Assembly: GCA_028824715.1 (NCBI GenBank)
Contig: JAPPCV010000157.1
Location: 1 to 64,000, forward strand
Length of the DNA stretch: 64,000 nucleotides
Direction of reading: 5' to 3'
Source of the DNA: Boseongicola sp.
GTDB taxonomy: Bacteria > Pseudomonadota > Alphaproteobacteria > Rhodobacterales > Rhodobacteraceae
Shown: piece by piece, positions 46,475 through 56,016 of the stretch
Position numbering within the stretch: the stretch's first letter is position 1
How the letters are laid out: each line of letters starts with the position of its first letter
Position numbers and translations under genes: made by a program
The notes under the pieces: generated by a model
Told to the model about the DNA's origin: nothing
Databases searched by the model: none
Seen by the model: only the letters and a program-made list of their open reading frames with translations

Positions 46475-47638
46475 ATGGGACCCCAGTACGCAGACTTCAC
46501 CAGGGAGGAGTTCGAGACCCGCTACGCGAAGACGCGCGCGCTGATGGCTGAAAGGGGCATCGACGCGATGCTGGTCACCGAGCGGCTGAACTACCAGTAC
46601 TACTCCGGCCACCGATCCGAACAGTGTGCCGTGGACAAGATCCGCAGCTACGTGGTGATCCTGCCCAGGGACGGCGAGCCGACGCTGATCACCATGCCCT
46701 TCGAGGTCGCCCAGGTCGAACAGACCAGTTTCATAGCCGACATCCGAACCACGGGCGGGCTGACGGGGCATCCCGACTTCATTTGCGGAGTGCTGAGGGA
46801 CCTCGGGCTGTCAAGGGCGCGCATCGGCTGCGAGCTGGGGCGCGAGCAGTATCTCGGCATCAGCTACCTGGGCCTTCAGGAGGTGATGAACGGCCTTCCA
46901 GGCGCCGAGTTCGTCGACGCCGCCGACATCATCCTGACCGTTCGCAATGTGAAGTCGCCGCGTGAGATCGAGTATTGCCGCCGCGCCGCAACCATAAACG
47001 CCGAGGCGCAGAGGAAGACCTTCCATGAGGTCCGCTCCGGCATGACCGAAAACGAGATCGCCCATGTCCTGCGGCGGAACCTGATCGAGGGCGGGGCGGA
47101 ACGGCTCTCGCTGCTCTGCGTGCTGTCGGGCGCGAACGAAAGGGGCATCGTGCTGCTGCCGACCGATCGCGTGGTGCGGGAGGGCGAGACGCTTGGCTTC
47201 GACGTCGGCGTCAGCTTTCGCGGCTACTGGTCGGACCTTGCGCGAACCGCCTCGGTGGGCACGCCTTCGGACGAGCTGGCGGAATTCTACGACTGGATGA
47301 TGCGCCTGCGCCACGACTGCAACATGCAGCTGACCGCCGGCAACTGTCCGGCGGACGTGATCCGCGTCGTCGATGGCTATCTGGAAGAGCGCGGGCTGAA
47401 GACCATGGGAGTCGGGCGCGTCGGCCACGGCGTGGGTGTCGAGACCACCGAATACCCCTCTCTCGCGGCCTTCGAGGACGTCACCTTCGAGGTCGGCAAC
47501 GTCTTTGCCTGCAACCCCAACTTCTCCAATCACCTGGGTTTCATCAACGCAGAGGACAACTGGGCCGTCACGACTGGCGCGCCGGACCTGCTGTCGGCCC
47601 CCGCGGCCGATTGGGAGATTCCCGTGGTCGAGGCCTGA
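46475..47638 (+). CDS. M24 (pita-bread fold) hydrolase with an altered metal site
   Basis: A 387-residue creatinase/Xaa-Pro-peptidase-like protein. The N-terminal creatinase domain (1 to about 155) precedes the catalytic domain. Metal-ligand positions D243 (GFDVG), D254 (WSDLART), H318 (GHGVGVE) and E360 (INAED) are present, but the fourth ligand, normally in EPG, reads CNPNF with N347. The site may thus bind one metal or none, as in creatinase. It resembles DoeA/EutD ectoine hydrolases in family and context, but their N-terminal signature is not seen. First gene of the transport operon. Confidence 0.85.
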   Translation: MGPQYADFTREEFETRYAKTRALMAERGIDAMLVTERLNYQYYSGHRSEQCAVDKIRSYVVILPRDGEPTLITMPFEVAQVEQTSFIADIRTTGGLTGHPDFICGVLRDLGLSRARIGCELGREQYLGISYLGLQEVMNGLPGAEFVDAADIILTVRNVKSPREIEYCRRAATINAEAQRKTFHEVRSGMTENEIAHVLRRNLIEGGAERLSLLCVLSGANERGIVLLPTDRVVREGETLGFDVGVSFRGYWSDLARTASVGTPSDELAEFYDWMMRLRHDCNMQLTAGNCPADVIRVVDGYLEERGLKTMGVGRVGHGVGVETTEYPSLAAFEDVTFEVGNVFACNPNFSNHLGFINAEDNWAVTTGAPDLLSAPAADWEIPVVEA

Positions 47639-47709
47639 CCGCGGAACGCAGCGGTGCGTCGCGGGCGGTCCGCGGCGCACTCCACTTCAGATCAAGATCG
47701 GAGGACACC

Positions 47710-48570
47710 ATGAAAGACCAAACCACCCGCAGAACCCTGCTCACCGCGGCGCTGGGCCTGGGCCTTGCCGCCGCATCAATGGGCGGCGCCCTGGCCCAGG
47801 GATTGATGGAAAAGGCGACCGGCGGCGGGCTGGACGTCGCGTTCTACAATTTCCAGCCCTACGCCTACATGGATGACTCGGGAAGCCTGACCGGGACCGA
47901 CGTGGAGATCCTGCGCACCGTTCTTGAAAGAATGGGAGGAAGCATCGCGGACGCAGGCTCTACCGAATGGGGCGCGCTCATTCCCGGCGTGAAGACCGGA
48001 CGCTTCGATGTCGTTGCCGCAGGCATGTTCGTGACGCCGAAGCGCTGTGCGGAGGTGATGTTCTCCGAACCGACGTTCGGAATCCAGAATGCGCTCCTGC
48101 TCGTGGAAGGCAATCCGCACGGCCTCTCGAACTATGAATCGGTTGCCGCCAACCCAGAGCTGAAGCTCGGCGCCGTCTCCGGGGCCGCGCAGGTCGACTA
48201 CGCAAAGCTGGCCGGCATCGCCGAAGCGAACATCGTGCAATTGCCGGACAACGCAACCGGCGTGGCCGCCCTGCAGGCGGGCCGGATACATGCCTATGCG
48301 GTTTCGGCGCCTGGCGTGAGGCAGGTCCTGGCCGCCCTGCCGGACGCAGGCCTCGAGGGTGGAGAGCCTTTCATCGACGTTGCGGGCGAGCCACGTGTGT
48401 CGCACGGGGCGTTCGCCTTCCGCAAGTCGGACGCGGACTTCGTCGCCGCGTTCAATGCGGAACTGGTGGCGTTCGTCGGCACGCCTGAGCACATCGCGAT
48501 CATGGAAGAGCACGGGATGACGGTTGACGAACTTCCCGTCCGCTCGACGGCGGACCTCTGCGAAGGCTAG
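47710..48570 (+). CDS. ehuB: Ectoine/hydroxyectoine-type ABC transporter substrate-binding protein
   Basis: A 286-residue family-3 periplasmic binding protein. The signal sequence (about 1-30) carries a twin arginine (TRRTLLTAA). Segments that recall EhuB are FDVVAAGMFVTPKRCAEV, FSEPTFGIQNALLLVEGNPHGL and the C-terminal GTPEHIAIMEEHGMTVDELP. Related amino-acid binding proteins share parts of this, so the ligand is a strong guess rather than proof. GGAGGA precedes the ATG. The 71-base gap upstream can form a CCGCGGA/TCCGCGG stem (47639-47645 with 47669-47675), and a perfect hairpin follows the gene. Confidence 0.7.
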   Translation: MKDQTTRRTLLTAALGLGLAAASMGGALAQGLMEKATGGGLDVAFYNFQPYAYMDDSGSLTGTDVEILRTVLERMGGSIADAGSTEWGALIPGVKTGRFDVVAAGMFVTPKRCAEVMFSEPTFGIQNALLLVEGNPHGLSNYESVAANPELKLGAVSGAAQVDYAKLAGIAEANIVQLPDNATGVAALQAGRIHAYAVSAPGVRQVLAALPDAGLEGGEPFIDVAGEPRVSHGAFAFRKSDADFVAAFNAELVAFVGTPEHIAIMEEHGMTVDELPVRSTADLCEG

Positions 48571-48582
48571 CCTGCCTTGGGA

Positions 48583-48604
48583 CCGGCCCGCATGAGCGGG
48601 CCGG
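48583..48604 (+). promoter_or_regulatory. Intra-operon RNA hairpin after ehuB
   Basis: CCGGCCCGC (48583-48591) and GCGGGCCGG (48596-48604) form a perfect 9-bp GC stem with an ATGA loop and no T-run. Its position, 13 bases after the binding-protein stop and before the permeases, parallels the hairpin at 28466-28498 in the sugar operon and suggests the same expression step-down. Confidence 0.75.
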
Positions 48605-48637
48605 GCTTGCGGAGCGGAGAAACCGAAGGGGCTCCAG

Positions 48638-49357
48638 TTGAACCGGATCGGAATCGTTGTCGCGCTGATTGCCTTTCTCGTGGGCCTGTCAGTCGCGACC
48701 TTCGCCGAGTTGAGGGTCTTCCTTCCCGCGATCCTGCGCGGCGCGGTGGTGACCGTGCACGTTGCGACACTCTCGATCGCGCTCTTCCTGTTGCTGTCCG
48801 TTGTCGCCGGCATCGGGCGGGCCTACGGGGCGGCGCCGGTCCGGTGGCTGTCCGTTCTCTATATCGAGGTGTTCCGGGGCACGTCGCTTCTGGTGATCCT
48901 GTTCTGGATGTTCTTCGTGATGCCCGAATTCGGCTTGTTCCTGTCGCCCGTTGCCGCAGGCGTCCTCGGAATCGGCCTCAATTTCGGCGCATACGGGGCC
49001 GAGGTCGTGCGCGGCGCGCTTGCCGCCGTGCCCAGGGGCCAGACCGAGGCCACGATCGCGCTCAACATGTCGGCCTTCCGGCGCATGACGCGCATCGTCC
49101 TGCCGCAGGCGGTGGCCATCATGATTCCGGGCCTCGTCAACCTGACGATCGAACTAGTCAAGGCCACGGCGCTGGTGTCGGCAGTGACTCTCAGCGACAT
49201 CACGTATGCAGCGGTCCAGCAGAACCAGCTGCACTTCCGCACGGTCGAGATATTCTCGATCACGCTCATGCTCTACTACTGCCTGGCGCAGTTCGTCCGC
49301 TTTGGCGGTGCCGCTCTGGAAGACCGTTTCTCCCGCCACCGGGCCAGGAGGGCCTGA
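48638..49357 (+). CDS. ehuC: Ehu-type ABC permease, first
   Basis: A 239-residue polar-amino-acid-type permease with five or more helices. The EAA-type coupling loop is clear (AAVPRGQTEATIALNMSAFR), followed by VLPQAVAIMIPGLVN. It starts at a TTG (48638) with AAGGGG upstream; no ATG in frame is near. It pairs with the next gene to form a heterodimeric channel. Confidence 0.8.
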   Translation: MNRIGIVVALIAFLVGLSVATFAELRVFLPAILRGAVVTVHVATLSIALFLLLSVVAGIGRAYGAAPVRWLSVLYIEVFRGTSLLVILFWMFFVMPEFGLFLSPVAAGVLGIGLNFGAYGAEVVRGALAAVPRGQTEATIALNMSAFRRMTRIVLPQAVAIMIPGLVNLTIELVKATALVSAVTLSDITYAAVQQNQLHFRTVEIFSITLMLYYCLAQFVRFGGAALEDRFSRHRARRA

Positions 49358-49359
49358 TC

Positions 49360-50025
49360 ATGGACTGGAGATGGGACTTTACCTTTGAGGTCGTTCTGCC
49401 CCGCATCTGGCAGGCCGCCGGCGTCACCGTTTGGGCGACGGTAGTGAGTTTTCTTCTGGCGCTCGTTGGCGGGCTCGTCCTGATGCTACTCAAGACGCAT
49501 CGCTCGGCCTGGATCAGCCGCCCGGCCACCGAGTTCATCGAGGTTATCCGCGCCACCCCGCTCCTGGTGCAGATCTTCTTCCTGTTCTTCCTGCTGCCCG
49601 AGGTCGGGATCACCCTGCCGCCGCTCACGACCGGCATCCTGGCACTGGCGATCTACAACTCGACTCTCTGCGCCGAGGTCTACCGTGCCGGGTTCCAGGC
49701 CGTGCCGAGCGGCCAGTGGGAGGCCTGCGTCGCGCTCAACATGTCGACTTACCGCACCTACAAGGACGTGATCATACCGCAGTCCCTGCCCCCTATCGTG
49801 CCGGCGCTCGGCAACTATCTCGTGGCGATCTTCAAGGAAACGCCGCTCCTGTCTTTCGTCGCCGTTGCCGAGATCATGCAGGTCTCCAAGCTCATCGGCT
49901 CGGAATACTACCGCTTCACCGAAGCCATCACGGTCGCAGGCATCTTTTTCCTGGTCATGAGCCTCGTTGCCGCCTTCCTCATCCGCCTCGTCGATCAATA
50001 CGTCAAAAGGAGCATCCTGCATTGA
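49360..50025 (+). CDS. ehuD: Ehu-type ABC permease, second
   Basis: A 221-residue permease of the same family, with [16 protein letters not shown] (entry motif) and the coupling loop [16 protein letters not shown], then [19 protein letters not shown]. The ATG is 2 bases after the ehuC stop, with CAGGAGG upstream. Its stop overlaps the TTG of the ATPase gene. Confidence 0.82.
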   Translation: MDWRWDFTFEVVLPRIWQAAGVTVWATVVSFLLALVGGLVLMLLKTHRSAWISRPATEFIEVIRATPLLVQIFFLFFLLPEVGITLPPLTTGILALAIYNSTLCAEVYRAGFQAVPSGQWEACVALNMSTYRTYKDVIIPQSLPPIVPALGNYLVAIFKETPLLSFVAVAEIMQVSKLIGSEYYRFTEAITVAGIFFLVMSLVAAFLIRLVDQYVKRSILH

Positions 50026-50798
50026 GCCCTCCCATGATCCGCTTTGACAAGGTGCTGAAGGCCTACGGCGCGCTGGAGGTTCTCAAGGACCTCGATTTCA
50101 GCGTCGAAAAGGGCGAAGTCGTGTCGATCATCGGGCCTTCGGGCTCGGGCAAGACCACCGTGCTGCGCGTCCTGATGACGCTCGAGGACATTCAGGGCGG
50201 CACGATCTATGTCGACGGCGAGCCGCTGAACCGCATGGACGTGAACGGGCAGCTGGTCGAGGCGTCAAAGGCGCATGTGCGCCGGATCCGCGCAAAGCTC
50301 GGCATGGTTTTCCAGAGCTTCAACCTGTTTCCGCACATGACTGCGTTGCAGAACTGCATCGAAAGCCCGATTTACACGCAGGGGCTGTCGAAGGCCGAGG
50401 CCGTCGAGGAGGCGACGCGGCTTCTGGACATGGTCGGGCTTGCCGACAAGGCCGGCCACTACCCCAGCCAACTGTCAGGCGGCCAGCAGCAGCGCGTCGC
50501 CATCGCGCGCACGCTGGCGATGCACCCCGAGGTGCTGCTCTTCGACGAGCCGACCTCGGCCCTCGACCCCGAAATGGTTGGCGAGGTGCTTTCGGTGATC
50601 CGCGACCTGGCGAAATCGGGACGCTACACCATCTTGCTGGTCACGCACCAGATGGGCTTTGCCCGCGAAGTGTCGGATCGCGTCTGCTTCTTTGATGCCG
50701 GCAAGATGGTCGAAGAGGGCGTGCCGGGCGACCTGTTCGGCAATCCCCGGAACGAGCGTCTGCGGCAGTTCCTGTCCAAGGTCCTGGAAGCGAGCTAG
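50022..50798 (+). CDS. ehuA: Ehu-type ABC transporter ATPase
   Basis: A 258-residue ATPase of the polar amino acid class. Walker A is GPSGSGKT, followed by the Q-loop [11 protein letters not shown], the signature [10 protein letters not shown], Walker [14 protein letters not shown] and the H-loop THQ. The stretch [19 protein letters not shown], with an insertion ([13 protein letters not shown]) before the Q-loop, is characteristic of EhuA. I chose the TTG at 50022, which overlaps the ehuD stop, because AAGGAG (50007-50012) is 9 bases upstream; the ATG at 50034 is 21 bases from it and has no Shine-Dalgarno of its own. Confidence 0.82.
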   Translation: MSPPMIRFDKVLKAYGALEVLKDLDFSVEKGEVVSIIGPSGSGKTTVLRVLMTLEDIQGGTIYVDGEPLNRMDVNGQLVEASKAHVRRIRAKLGMVFQSFNLFPHMTALQNCIESPIYTQGLSKAEAVEEATRLLDMVGLADKAGHYPSQLSGGQQQRVAIARTLAMHPEVLLFDEPTSALDPEMVGEVLSVIRDLAKSGRYTILLVTHQMGFAREVSDRVCFFDAGKMVEEGVPGDLFGNPRNERLRQFLSKVLEAS

Positions 50799-50800
50799 GC

Positions 50801-52225
50801 GTGTTCTCGCGATCGCAATTTGCCCTGCCTTCCGGGATCTGCGCCGATGCCACCGCGCTTCGTCACGCAATGGTTCGCGGCGCGGTGACCGCGCGCGAAG
50901 CGCTCGAAGGGTGCTTTGAGGCGATTGATTCTCGCGGCGGCGAGATCAATGCGGTGGTCTACGAGGCCCGGGACGCCGCGCGCGCCGAAGCAGACGCCCG
51001 TGACCGGGCCGTGGATGCGCGGGGGGCCCTGCAAGGCGTCCCGGTGACGGTGAAGGAGAGCTTCGACTGGGCTGGCCACCCCACGACCTGGGGAGATCCT
51101 GTGCGCGCCGGACGGCTTGCATCCGAAGATTCCCAAGTTGTCGCCCGCCTGAAGGAAGCCGGGGCCGTGATATTGGGCAAGACGAACATCCCGGCCTATC
51201 TTTCCGATTGGGAGACAGCGAATCCGCTCTTCGGCCCGACCCGGAACCCGCGCGACCCGACCCGCAGCGCCGGTGGTTCGTCCGGTGGGTCCGCGGCGGC
51301 GGTCGCGACCGGCATGTCGTACATTGACGTCGGTACCGATCAGGGCGGGTCGATCCGGTATCCGGCCCACAATTGCGGAGTGCACGGACTCAAGCCGAGC
51401 TGGGGGTCAGTCTCGTTGAAGGGCCACAGTCCCCTGGGAGATCGCCGCACGCCCGACATGGCGGCCGCAGGCCCGCTTGCACGGTCTGCCGCGGACTTGG
51501 CGCTGGCCTTTGGCGTGCTGAGCAAGGCGTCCGGGTTGCAGCCCGCAGTCACGTTGCGGGACATCCGGTTTGCGCAGTTGCCCGCTCAGTCCGGCTGCCC
51601 GATCGACGATGAATGCCAGGCGGTGATCGAGAGATTTTCGGACCAGCTTGGACAGGCGGGTGCACATGTGGAACTGGCGCAGCCCGAATTGGATTTCGAT
51701 CGCGCAACCGAAGTGATGAACCTCCTCGTTCGAGCCGAAACCTCGCGCGTGGCTGAACTGATCGCAGAATTCCGGCAACGGCAGGGCTATCCCCGAACGG
51801 CCAGGAATTCCTTCGCGAAGCTGAACGCTCGAGGCGCCAGTCTCAGTCACAAGGACTGGCTGGCCCTGCACGAGGAACGGCTCATTCTTTGCGAAGAGGT
51901 TTCCCGCTTCTTCGCGTCATTTGACGTCCTTTTCTGTCCCGCCGCGGCCGGTCCCGCGCCGCCGCTGCGACCAGATGTCGAGCCCAGCAGCCGAACCGTC
52001 CCCGTGAACGGCATCGAGGAACCGATCCTGAAGCAGCACATGTTACACATGCTTGGCAGCTTGCTCTACCTGCCCGCCTATGTCCTGCCTTGCGGCTCTT
52101 TCTCCAGCGGTCTCCCCGCCGGGATCCAGATGCTCGCCGCCCATGGGCGCGACCGTTTTCTGCTGTCGGTCGCAAGTGCAATCGAGCGATCCGCACGTGA
52201 TTCAGGGGGAACCTTCAGCCCATGA
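50801..52225 (+). CDS. Amidase-signature family hydrolase
   Basis: A 474-residue amidase with the complete Ser-cisSer-Lys triad: K85 (VTVKESFD), S160 (GGSSGGSAA) and nucleophile S184 (GTDQGGSIRYPA). It is cytoplasmic, with no signal peptide. The gene starts with a GTG 2 bases after ehuA and overlaps the GntR gene by ATGA, so it belongs to the uptake operon and probably hydrolyses an amide in the imported compound or an intermediate. Confidence 0.92.
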   Translation: MFSRSQFALPSGICADATALRHAMVRGAVTAREALEGCFEAIDSRGGEINAVVYEARDAARAEADARDRAVDARGALQGVPVTVKESFDWAGHPTTWGDPVRAGRLASEDSQVVARLKEAGAVILGKTNIPAYLSDWETANPLFGPTRNPRDPTRSAGGSSGGSAAAVATGMSYIDVGTDQGGSIRYPAHNCGVHGLKPSWGSVSLKGHSPLGDRRTPDMAAAGPLARSAADLALAFGVLSKASGLQPAVTLRDIRFAQLPAQSGCPIDDECQAVIERFSDQLGQAGAHVELAQPELDFDRATEVMNLLVRAETSRVAELIAEFRQRQGYPRTARNSFAKLNARGASLSHKDWLALHEERLILCEEVSRFFASFDVLFCPAAAGPAPPLRPDVEPSSRTVPVNGIEEPILKQHMLHMLGSLLYLPAYVLPCGSFSSGLPAGIQMLAAHGRDRFLLSVASAIERSARDSGGTFSP

Positions 52226-52929
52226 AGCAGCTCCTCAACTATGGCGAGGGACCCAAGGCGATCTACGAGGTCCTCAAGCGGCAGATCATTGCCGGCGAAC
52301 TGAGGGCCGAGCAGGAGCTCAAGATATTGCCATTGGCAAAGGAGATGGACATCTCCATCGGTCCGTTGCGCGAGGCGATTCGGATGCTGGCCGCGGATCG
52401 GCTGGTCGAATTGCGGCCCCGCCGCAGCCCGATCGTGGCCCGTCTCGATGTCCACGAACTTGTCGAGATGAACCAGATTCGCGGAGCGTTGGAGCCCTTG
52501 ATCCTGGCCGACGCTGTCGAACGACACACCGTCGAGACGCTTGGTGAATGCGAATCGGTCCTGGTCAGCACCAGGCGCGTGCGCGATCCCATGGAGATGG
52601 TGGAGCTCAACAAGGCGTTTCACATGTCGTTGCTCGGCCCGACCCGGCTGCAGCGCTCACTTGACATCGTCGCCGACCAGTACGACGGAATCGCGCGGCT
52701 GACCCAGTACCGGGTGATTGCCCACGGCGACCTGCCGGGAAAGCTGATTGACGAACACCTGGCCATCTTCGCGAAAGTGAAGGACCGCCAGACGGATGCC
52801 GCCGTTGGCTTGATGGCACGTCACATATCCAGCGCCACGGCTCGCGCGCAGGCCGAACTCGCACAAAAGGACACGAGGGACGGGGACCGGGAAGGGGCCG
52901 GGCAAGTCGAGACTGCAGCCCTCGCCTGA
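52222..52929 (+). CDS. GntR-family regulator, FadR/FCD subfamily
   Basis: A 235-residue regulator. The N-terminal winged helix (about 10-75) contains KILPLAKEMDISIGPLREAI and RLVELRPRRSPIVA. The C-terminal all-helical FCD ligand domain shows the metal-site pattern E..D....H (NKAFHMSLL, DEHLAIFAKV, RHISSA). It is the last gene of the coupled block after the amidase and should control the locus, probably from the divergent region at 46.0-46.5 kb. Confidence 0.92.
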   Translation: MKQLLNYGEGPKAIYEVLKRQIIAGELRAEQELKILPLAKEMDISIGPLREAIRMLAADRLVELRPRRSPIVARLDVHELVEMNQIRGALEPLILADAVERHTVETLGECESVLVSTRRVRDPMEMVELNKAFHMSLLGPTRLQRSLDIVADQYDGIARLTQYRVIAHGDLPGKLIDEHLAIFAKVKDRQTDAAVGLMARHISSATARAQAELAQKDTRDGDREGAGQVETAALA

Positions 52930-52952
52930 GCGCAGGCCCGCACGGGGAAGCC

Positions 52953-54599
52953 ATGCAAACTGAATTCGACTACATCGTGGTGGGTGCAGGCAGCGCCGGG
53001 GCGATCGTTGCAGCCCGACTGGCGGAGAACGATTCGGCCAGCGTGCTTCTTCTTGAAGCCGGCCCGAAGGACCGGAGCCCGCTGCTGCATGTGCCAGCGG
53101 CAATGCGCCATGCCTACAATGCCCCGAAATACAACTGGAACTACGAGACAGAGCCGGAACCGTTCCTGAACGGCCGTACCCTCGTGCAGCCACGCGGCAA
53201 GGTGCTTGGAGGGTCGTCTTCGATCAACGGCCTGCTCTACCTGCGTGGCCACCCGCTCGATTACGACGGATGGGCGGAAGCCGGCGCGACGGGCTGGTCC
53301 TACGCCGAGGTTCTGCCCTATTTCCAGAGGCTTGAAACGCGCGTGGACGGAAACTCGGAGTACCGGGGCCGGCAGGGTCGCATCAAGGCGTCGACCATGG
53401 GCGGCGACCACCCGCTGACCCAGGCGTTCCTGGCGGCAGGGCGCGAGGCCGGCTATCTGGCAACCGACGACGTCAACGGCGCTCAGCAGGACGGCTTCGG
53501 CCTCTTGCCCAAGAACGTCGCGAACGGCCGCCGGTCATCGACGGCGCGATGCTACTTGCGCAACCCGCCCGCGAACCTCGACATTCAGACCAACTGCCAT
53601 GTACGAACGATCGCGATCGAGAACCGCACCGCCAGGGGCATCCGCTTCGTTCGGGGTGGCCACGAGGTCGTCGCGACGGCGCGACGCGAGGTCATCCTTG
53701 CCGCCGGCGCATTCAACAGCCCGTTGATCCTGATGCAGTCCGGCATCGGCCCAGCTGCCCAGTTGCGCAAGCACCGGATCGAGGTGATCCACGACCTGCC
53801 CGGCGTCGGCGAAAACCTGATGGACCACCCGCTGACCTCACTTCAGGTGAAGTGCACCAAGCCCGTCACGCTCTATCGCCACCTGAACCTCCTGTCGCAG
53901 GCCAAGGGCGCGGTGGAATGGGCGCTGACCCGCAAGGGGCTGCTGGCCGGCAATCACTTCGACGCGGTCTGCTTCATCCGGACCAGGGCGGGCGTACGTT
54001 TTCCAAATCTGCAGATCGCGCTTTTCCAGATAGCGGTGCCCGAAGGCAGCGACGACTTCGTACAGGAGCATGCCTTCCAGTTGCAGTTCACCTGCCAGCG
54101 TCCACGGAGCCGCGGATACGTACGTTTGTCTTCGAACGACCCCTTCGCTGCGCCGCGCATCCGGTGCAACCTGCTGGAACATTCCGAAGACGTTGACGAG
54201 ATGACCGCCGGTCTCAGGCTGTCGCGGGAACTGTTGATTCAGCCTTCGCTGGCTGCGTTCACGGGAGAGGAGATCTTCCCCGGTGCCAATGTCCAGGATG
54301 ACGCCGAGATCGAGACGTGGCTGCGCGACACTTGCCACAGTTCCTACCACCCGTCCGGGACGTGCAAGATGGGCGTCGATCCGACGGCAGTGGTGGATCC
54401 TGAATGCCGTGTGCACGGCATGGATCGTTTGCGGGTTGCCGACGCCTCGATCATGCCGATCATTCCGTCCGCCAATCTCAATTGCCCGACCATGATGATC
54501 GGCGAGAAAGCCGCCGACATGATCGCCGGCAGGCCGCCGCTGCCGTCTTCGAACCTGCCCTACTTCAAGGATCCCCGCTGGGACGTTCGGCAGAGGTGA
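52953..54599 (+). CDS. GMC-family FAD oxidoreductase (choline-dehydrogenase-like)
   Basis: A 548-residue flavoprotein. The dinucleotide motif GAGSAGAIVAARLAE is at the N-terminus, RGKVLGGSSSINGL is the FAD attachment region, and the active-site pair is the histidine in SYHPSGTCKMG with the Asn of NLNCPTMMIGEKAA. It oxidises a primary or secondary alcohol, probably passing electrons to quinone or oxygen. It lies 23 bases after the GntR gene. BetA itself is possible but not demonstrated; context suggests an alcohol within the imported osmolyte pathway. Confidence 0.9.
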   Translation: MQTEFDYIVVGAGSAGAIVAARLAENDSASVLLLEAGPKDRSPLLHVPAAMRHAYNAPKYNWNYETEPEPFLNGRTLVQPRGKVLGGSSSINGLLYLRGHPLDYDGWAEAGATGWSYAEVLPYFQRLETRVDGNSEYRGRQGRIKASTMGGDHPLTQAFLAAGREAGYLATDDVNGAQQDGFGLLPKNVANGRRSSTARCYLRNPPANLDIQTNCHVRTIAIENRTARGIRFVRGGHEVVATARREVILAAGAFNSPLILMQSGIGPAAQLRKHRIEVIHDLPGVGENLMDHPLTSLQVKCTKPVTLYRHLNLLSQAKGAVEWALTRKGLLAGNHFDAVCFIRTRAGVRFPNLQIALFQIAVPEGSDDFVQEHAFQLQFTCQRPRSRGYVRLSSNDPFAAPRIRCNLLEHSEDVDEMTAGLRLSRELLIQPSLAAFTGEEIFPGANVQDDAEIETWLRDTCHSSYHPSGTCKMGVDPTAVVDPECRVHGMDRLRVADASIMPIIPSANLNCPTMMIGEKAADMIAGRPPLPSSNLPYFKDPRWDVRQR

Positions 54600-54882
54600 G
54601 CTTCCATTGCGCTCCCGTCACGGCCAGCTGGCCGATTTCGGAACCAGCCACCGGGCACCCTGCGCTGCACTCGCCGGCCGCGCGCCCTCGGCCTTGACGG
54701 CAACTTCACCGGTGCAGTTCAACCCGAACGTGACCGTGTCGCATGGCGGCGTGCCAAGCGAGGTCAGGGCCTCTCTCGGCTGGCGACGCGCCGCAATGAC
54801 GTGCCCGTCGCAGCCATGCAGCCTTCGGCAAGATCGAGCGTACGACTGGCATTGCCCTGTACGTTGCGGGTCTGTTCCGACC

Positions 54883-56016
54883 TCAATGTCGATCCAGCAA
54901 TTCGATTCGATGCCTCGCCAGGGCGTCGGGATCCGGCCTGACCCCCAGGCCGGGACCATGCGGCAATTGGACCTTGCCTTCCGACACCGGCAGCCCGGGT
55001 TCGGCGATGTCGGCACTGACGTAATAGGTGGACATGTAGAACTCGCAGCCAAGCGAGAGTTCCGGCAATGCCGCCGCAAGGTGCGTTCCTGCGGCGTGCG
55101 CAATGGACGTCTCGAACATGCAGCCGCCATACACCCCGATTCCTGCTGTGCGCGCGATGGCAGCCACTTCGAGGCAGCGCCGAATGCCACCGGATTTCAT
55201 GATCTTGAGCGAGAATATGTCGGCGATCCTCATGCGTGCGCCTTCGAAGGCGTCGACCACGCCGAACACGCTCTCGTCCGCCATGACTGGCACGTCCACG
55301 GCTTGGGTGATCGCGGCAAGTGCTGCGCGTTCGTGACGCTTGACTGGCTGTTCGACGAAGTCCGGACGAAAGGACTCCAGGTCGCGCACGGTGCGAATGG
55401 CGTCATGGGCGGCAAGCCCTTGGTTGTAGTCGATTCGAAGGCCGATCTCGTCGCCGTAGAGCGCACGGAGCCGTTCGAGCCGCATCAGGTCGAATCCGTG
55501 ATCCTTGAATCCGGTCTTCAGCTTGAAGAGGCGGACACCGTCCTCCCAAATGCGCGCCACGTCCTCGAGATCGGCATCGAAGTCGGGATTCGCGACGGAA
55601 AAGCTCAGCGCGACTTCGTTGCGGGAGATGCCGCCAACCATTTCCGCCATGGAGAGCCCTGCGATCTGGCCGGCAAGGTCGAGCAGGGCGCACTCAAGCG
55701 CCGCCTTGGCCTCGGCGTGTCCCACGAGGACGGAGTCGGCGACATGCATCAGCCGTTCGACCTGCACCGGGTCCGCTCCCAGTACATGCGGCCGCAAGTA
55801 GGTGTGGAGAGCCGCCGCCGATCCTTCGACCGTCCCAGTGAAGACGGGCCACGGCGAAGCCTCGCCCCAGCCTGTCAGTCCGGTGTCGGTGGAAAGCTCC
55901 AGAAGGGCTGCATTGATTCCCGACACGTCGCCTGAACCATGGGAGTGCGTCGCCTTGGCGGGAACGTGCACCACGTGGACCAGGAACCCTTCGATGCGGT
56001 GCTCGGCGACGGCCAT
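54883..56016 (-). CDS. Enolase-superfamily enzyme (muconate-cycloisomerase/MR-like)
   Basis: A 377-residue enzyme of the muconate-lactonizing subgroup. The general acid/base lysines are K165 and K167 (KLKTG) and K271 (LKIMKSGG); the metal ligands are D196 (RIDYNQ), E222 (VEQP) and D247 (ADES). The lid domain is N-terminal. I chose the ATG at 56016-56014, which overlaps the stop of the upstream ThDP gene (TGATG) and indicates coupled translation. Racemase, dehydratase and cycloisomerase cannot be separated by motif alone. Confidence 0.88.
   Translation of the reverse strand: MAVAEHRIEGFLVHVVHVPAKATHSHGSGDVSGINAALLELSTDTGLTGWGEASPWPVFTGTVEGSAAALHTYLRPHVLGADPVQVERLMHVADSVLVGHAEAKAALECALLDLAGQIAGLSMAEMVGGISRNEVALSFSVANPDFDADLEDVARIWEDGVRLFKLKTGFKDHGFDLMRLERLRALYGDEIGLRIDYNQGLAAHDAIRTVRDLESFRPDFVEQPVKRHERAALAAITQAVDVPVMADESVFGVVDAFEGARMRIADIFSLKIMKSGGIRRCLEVAAIARTAGIGVYGGCMFETSIAHAAGTHLAAALPELSLGCEFYMSTYYVSADIAEPGLPVSEGKVQLPHGPGLGVRPDPDALARHRIELLDRH

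Noticed and set aside
46475-47638. Ectoine hydrolase DoeA/EutD as a firm name
   Set aside because: The M24 fold fits, but the N-terminal signature expected of DoeA is absent and one metal ligand is changed.
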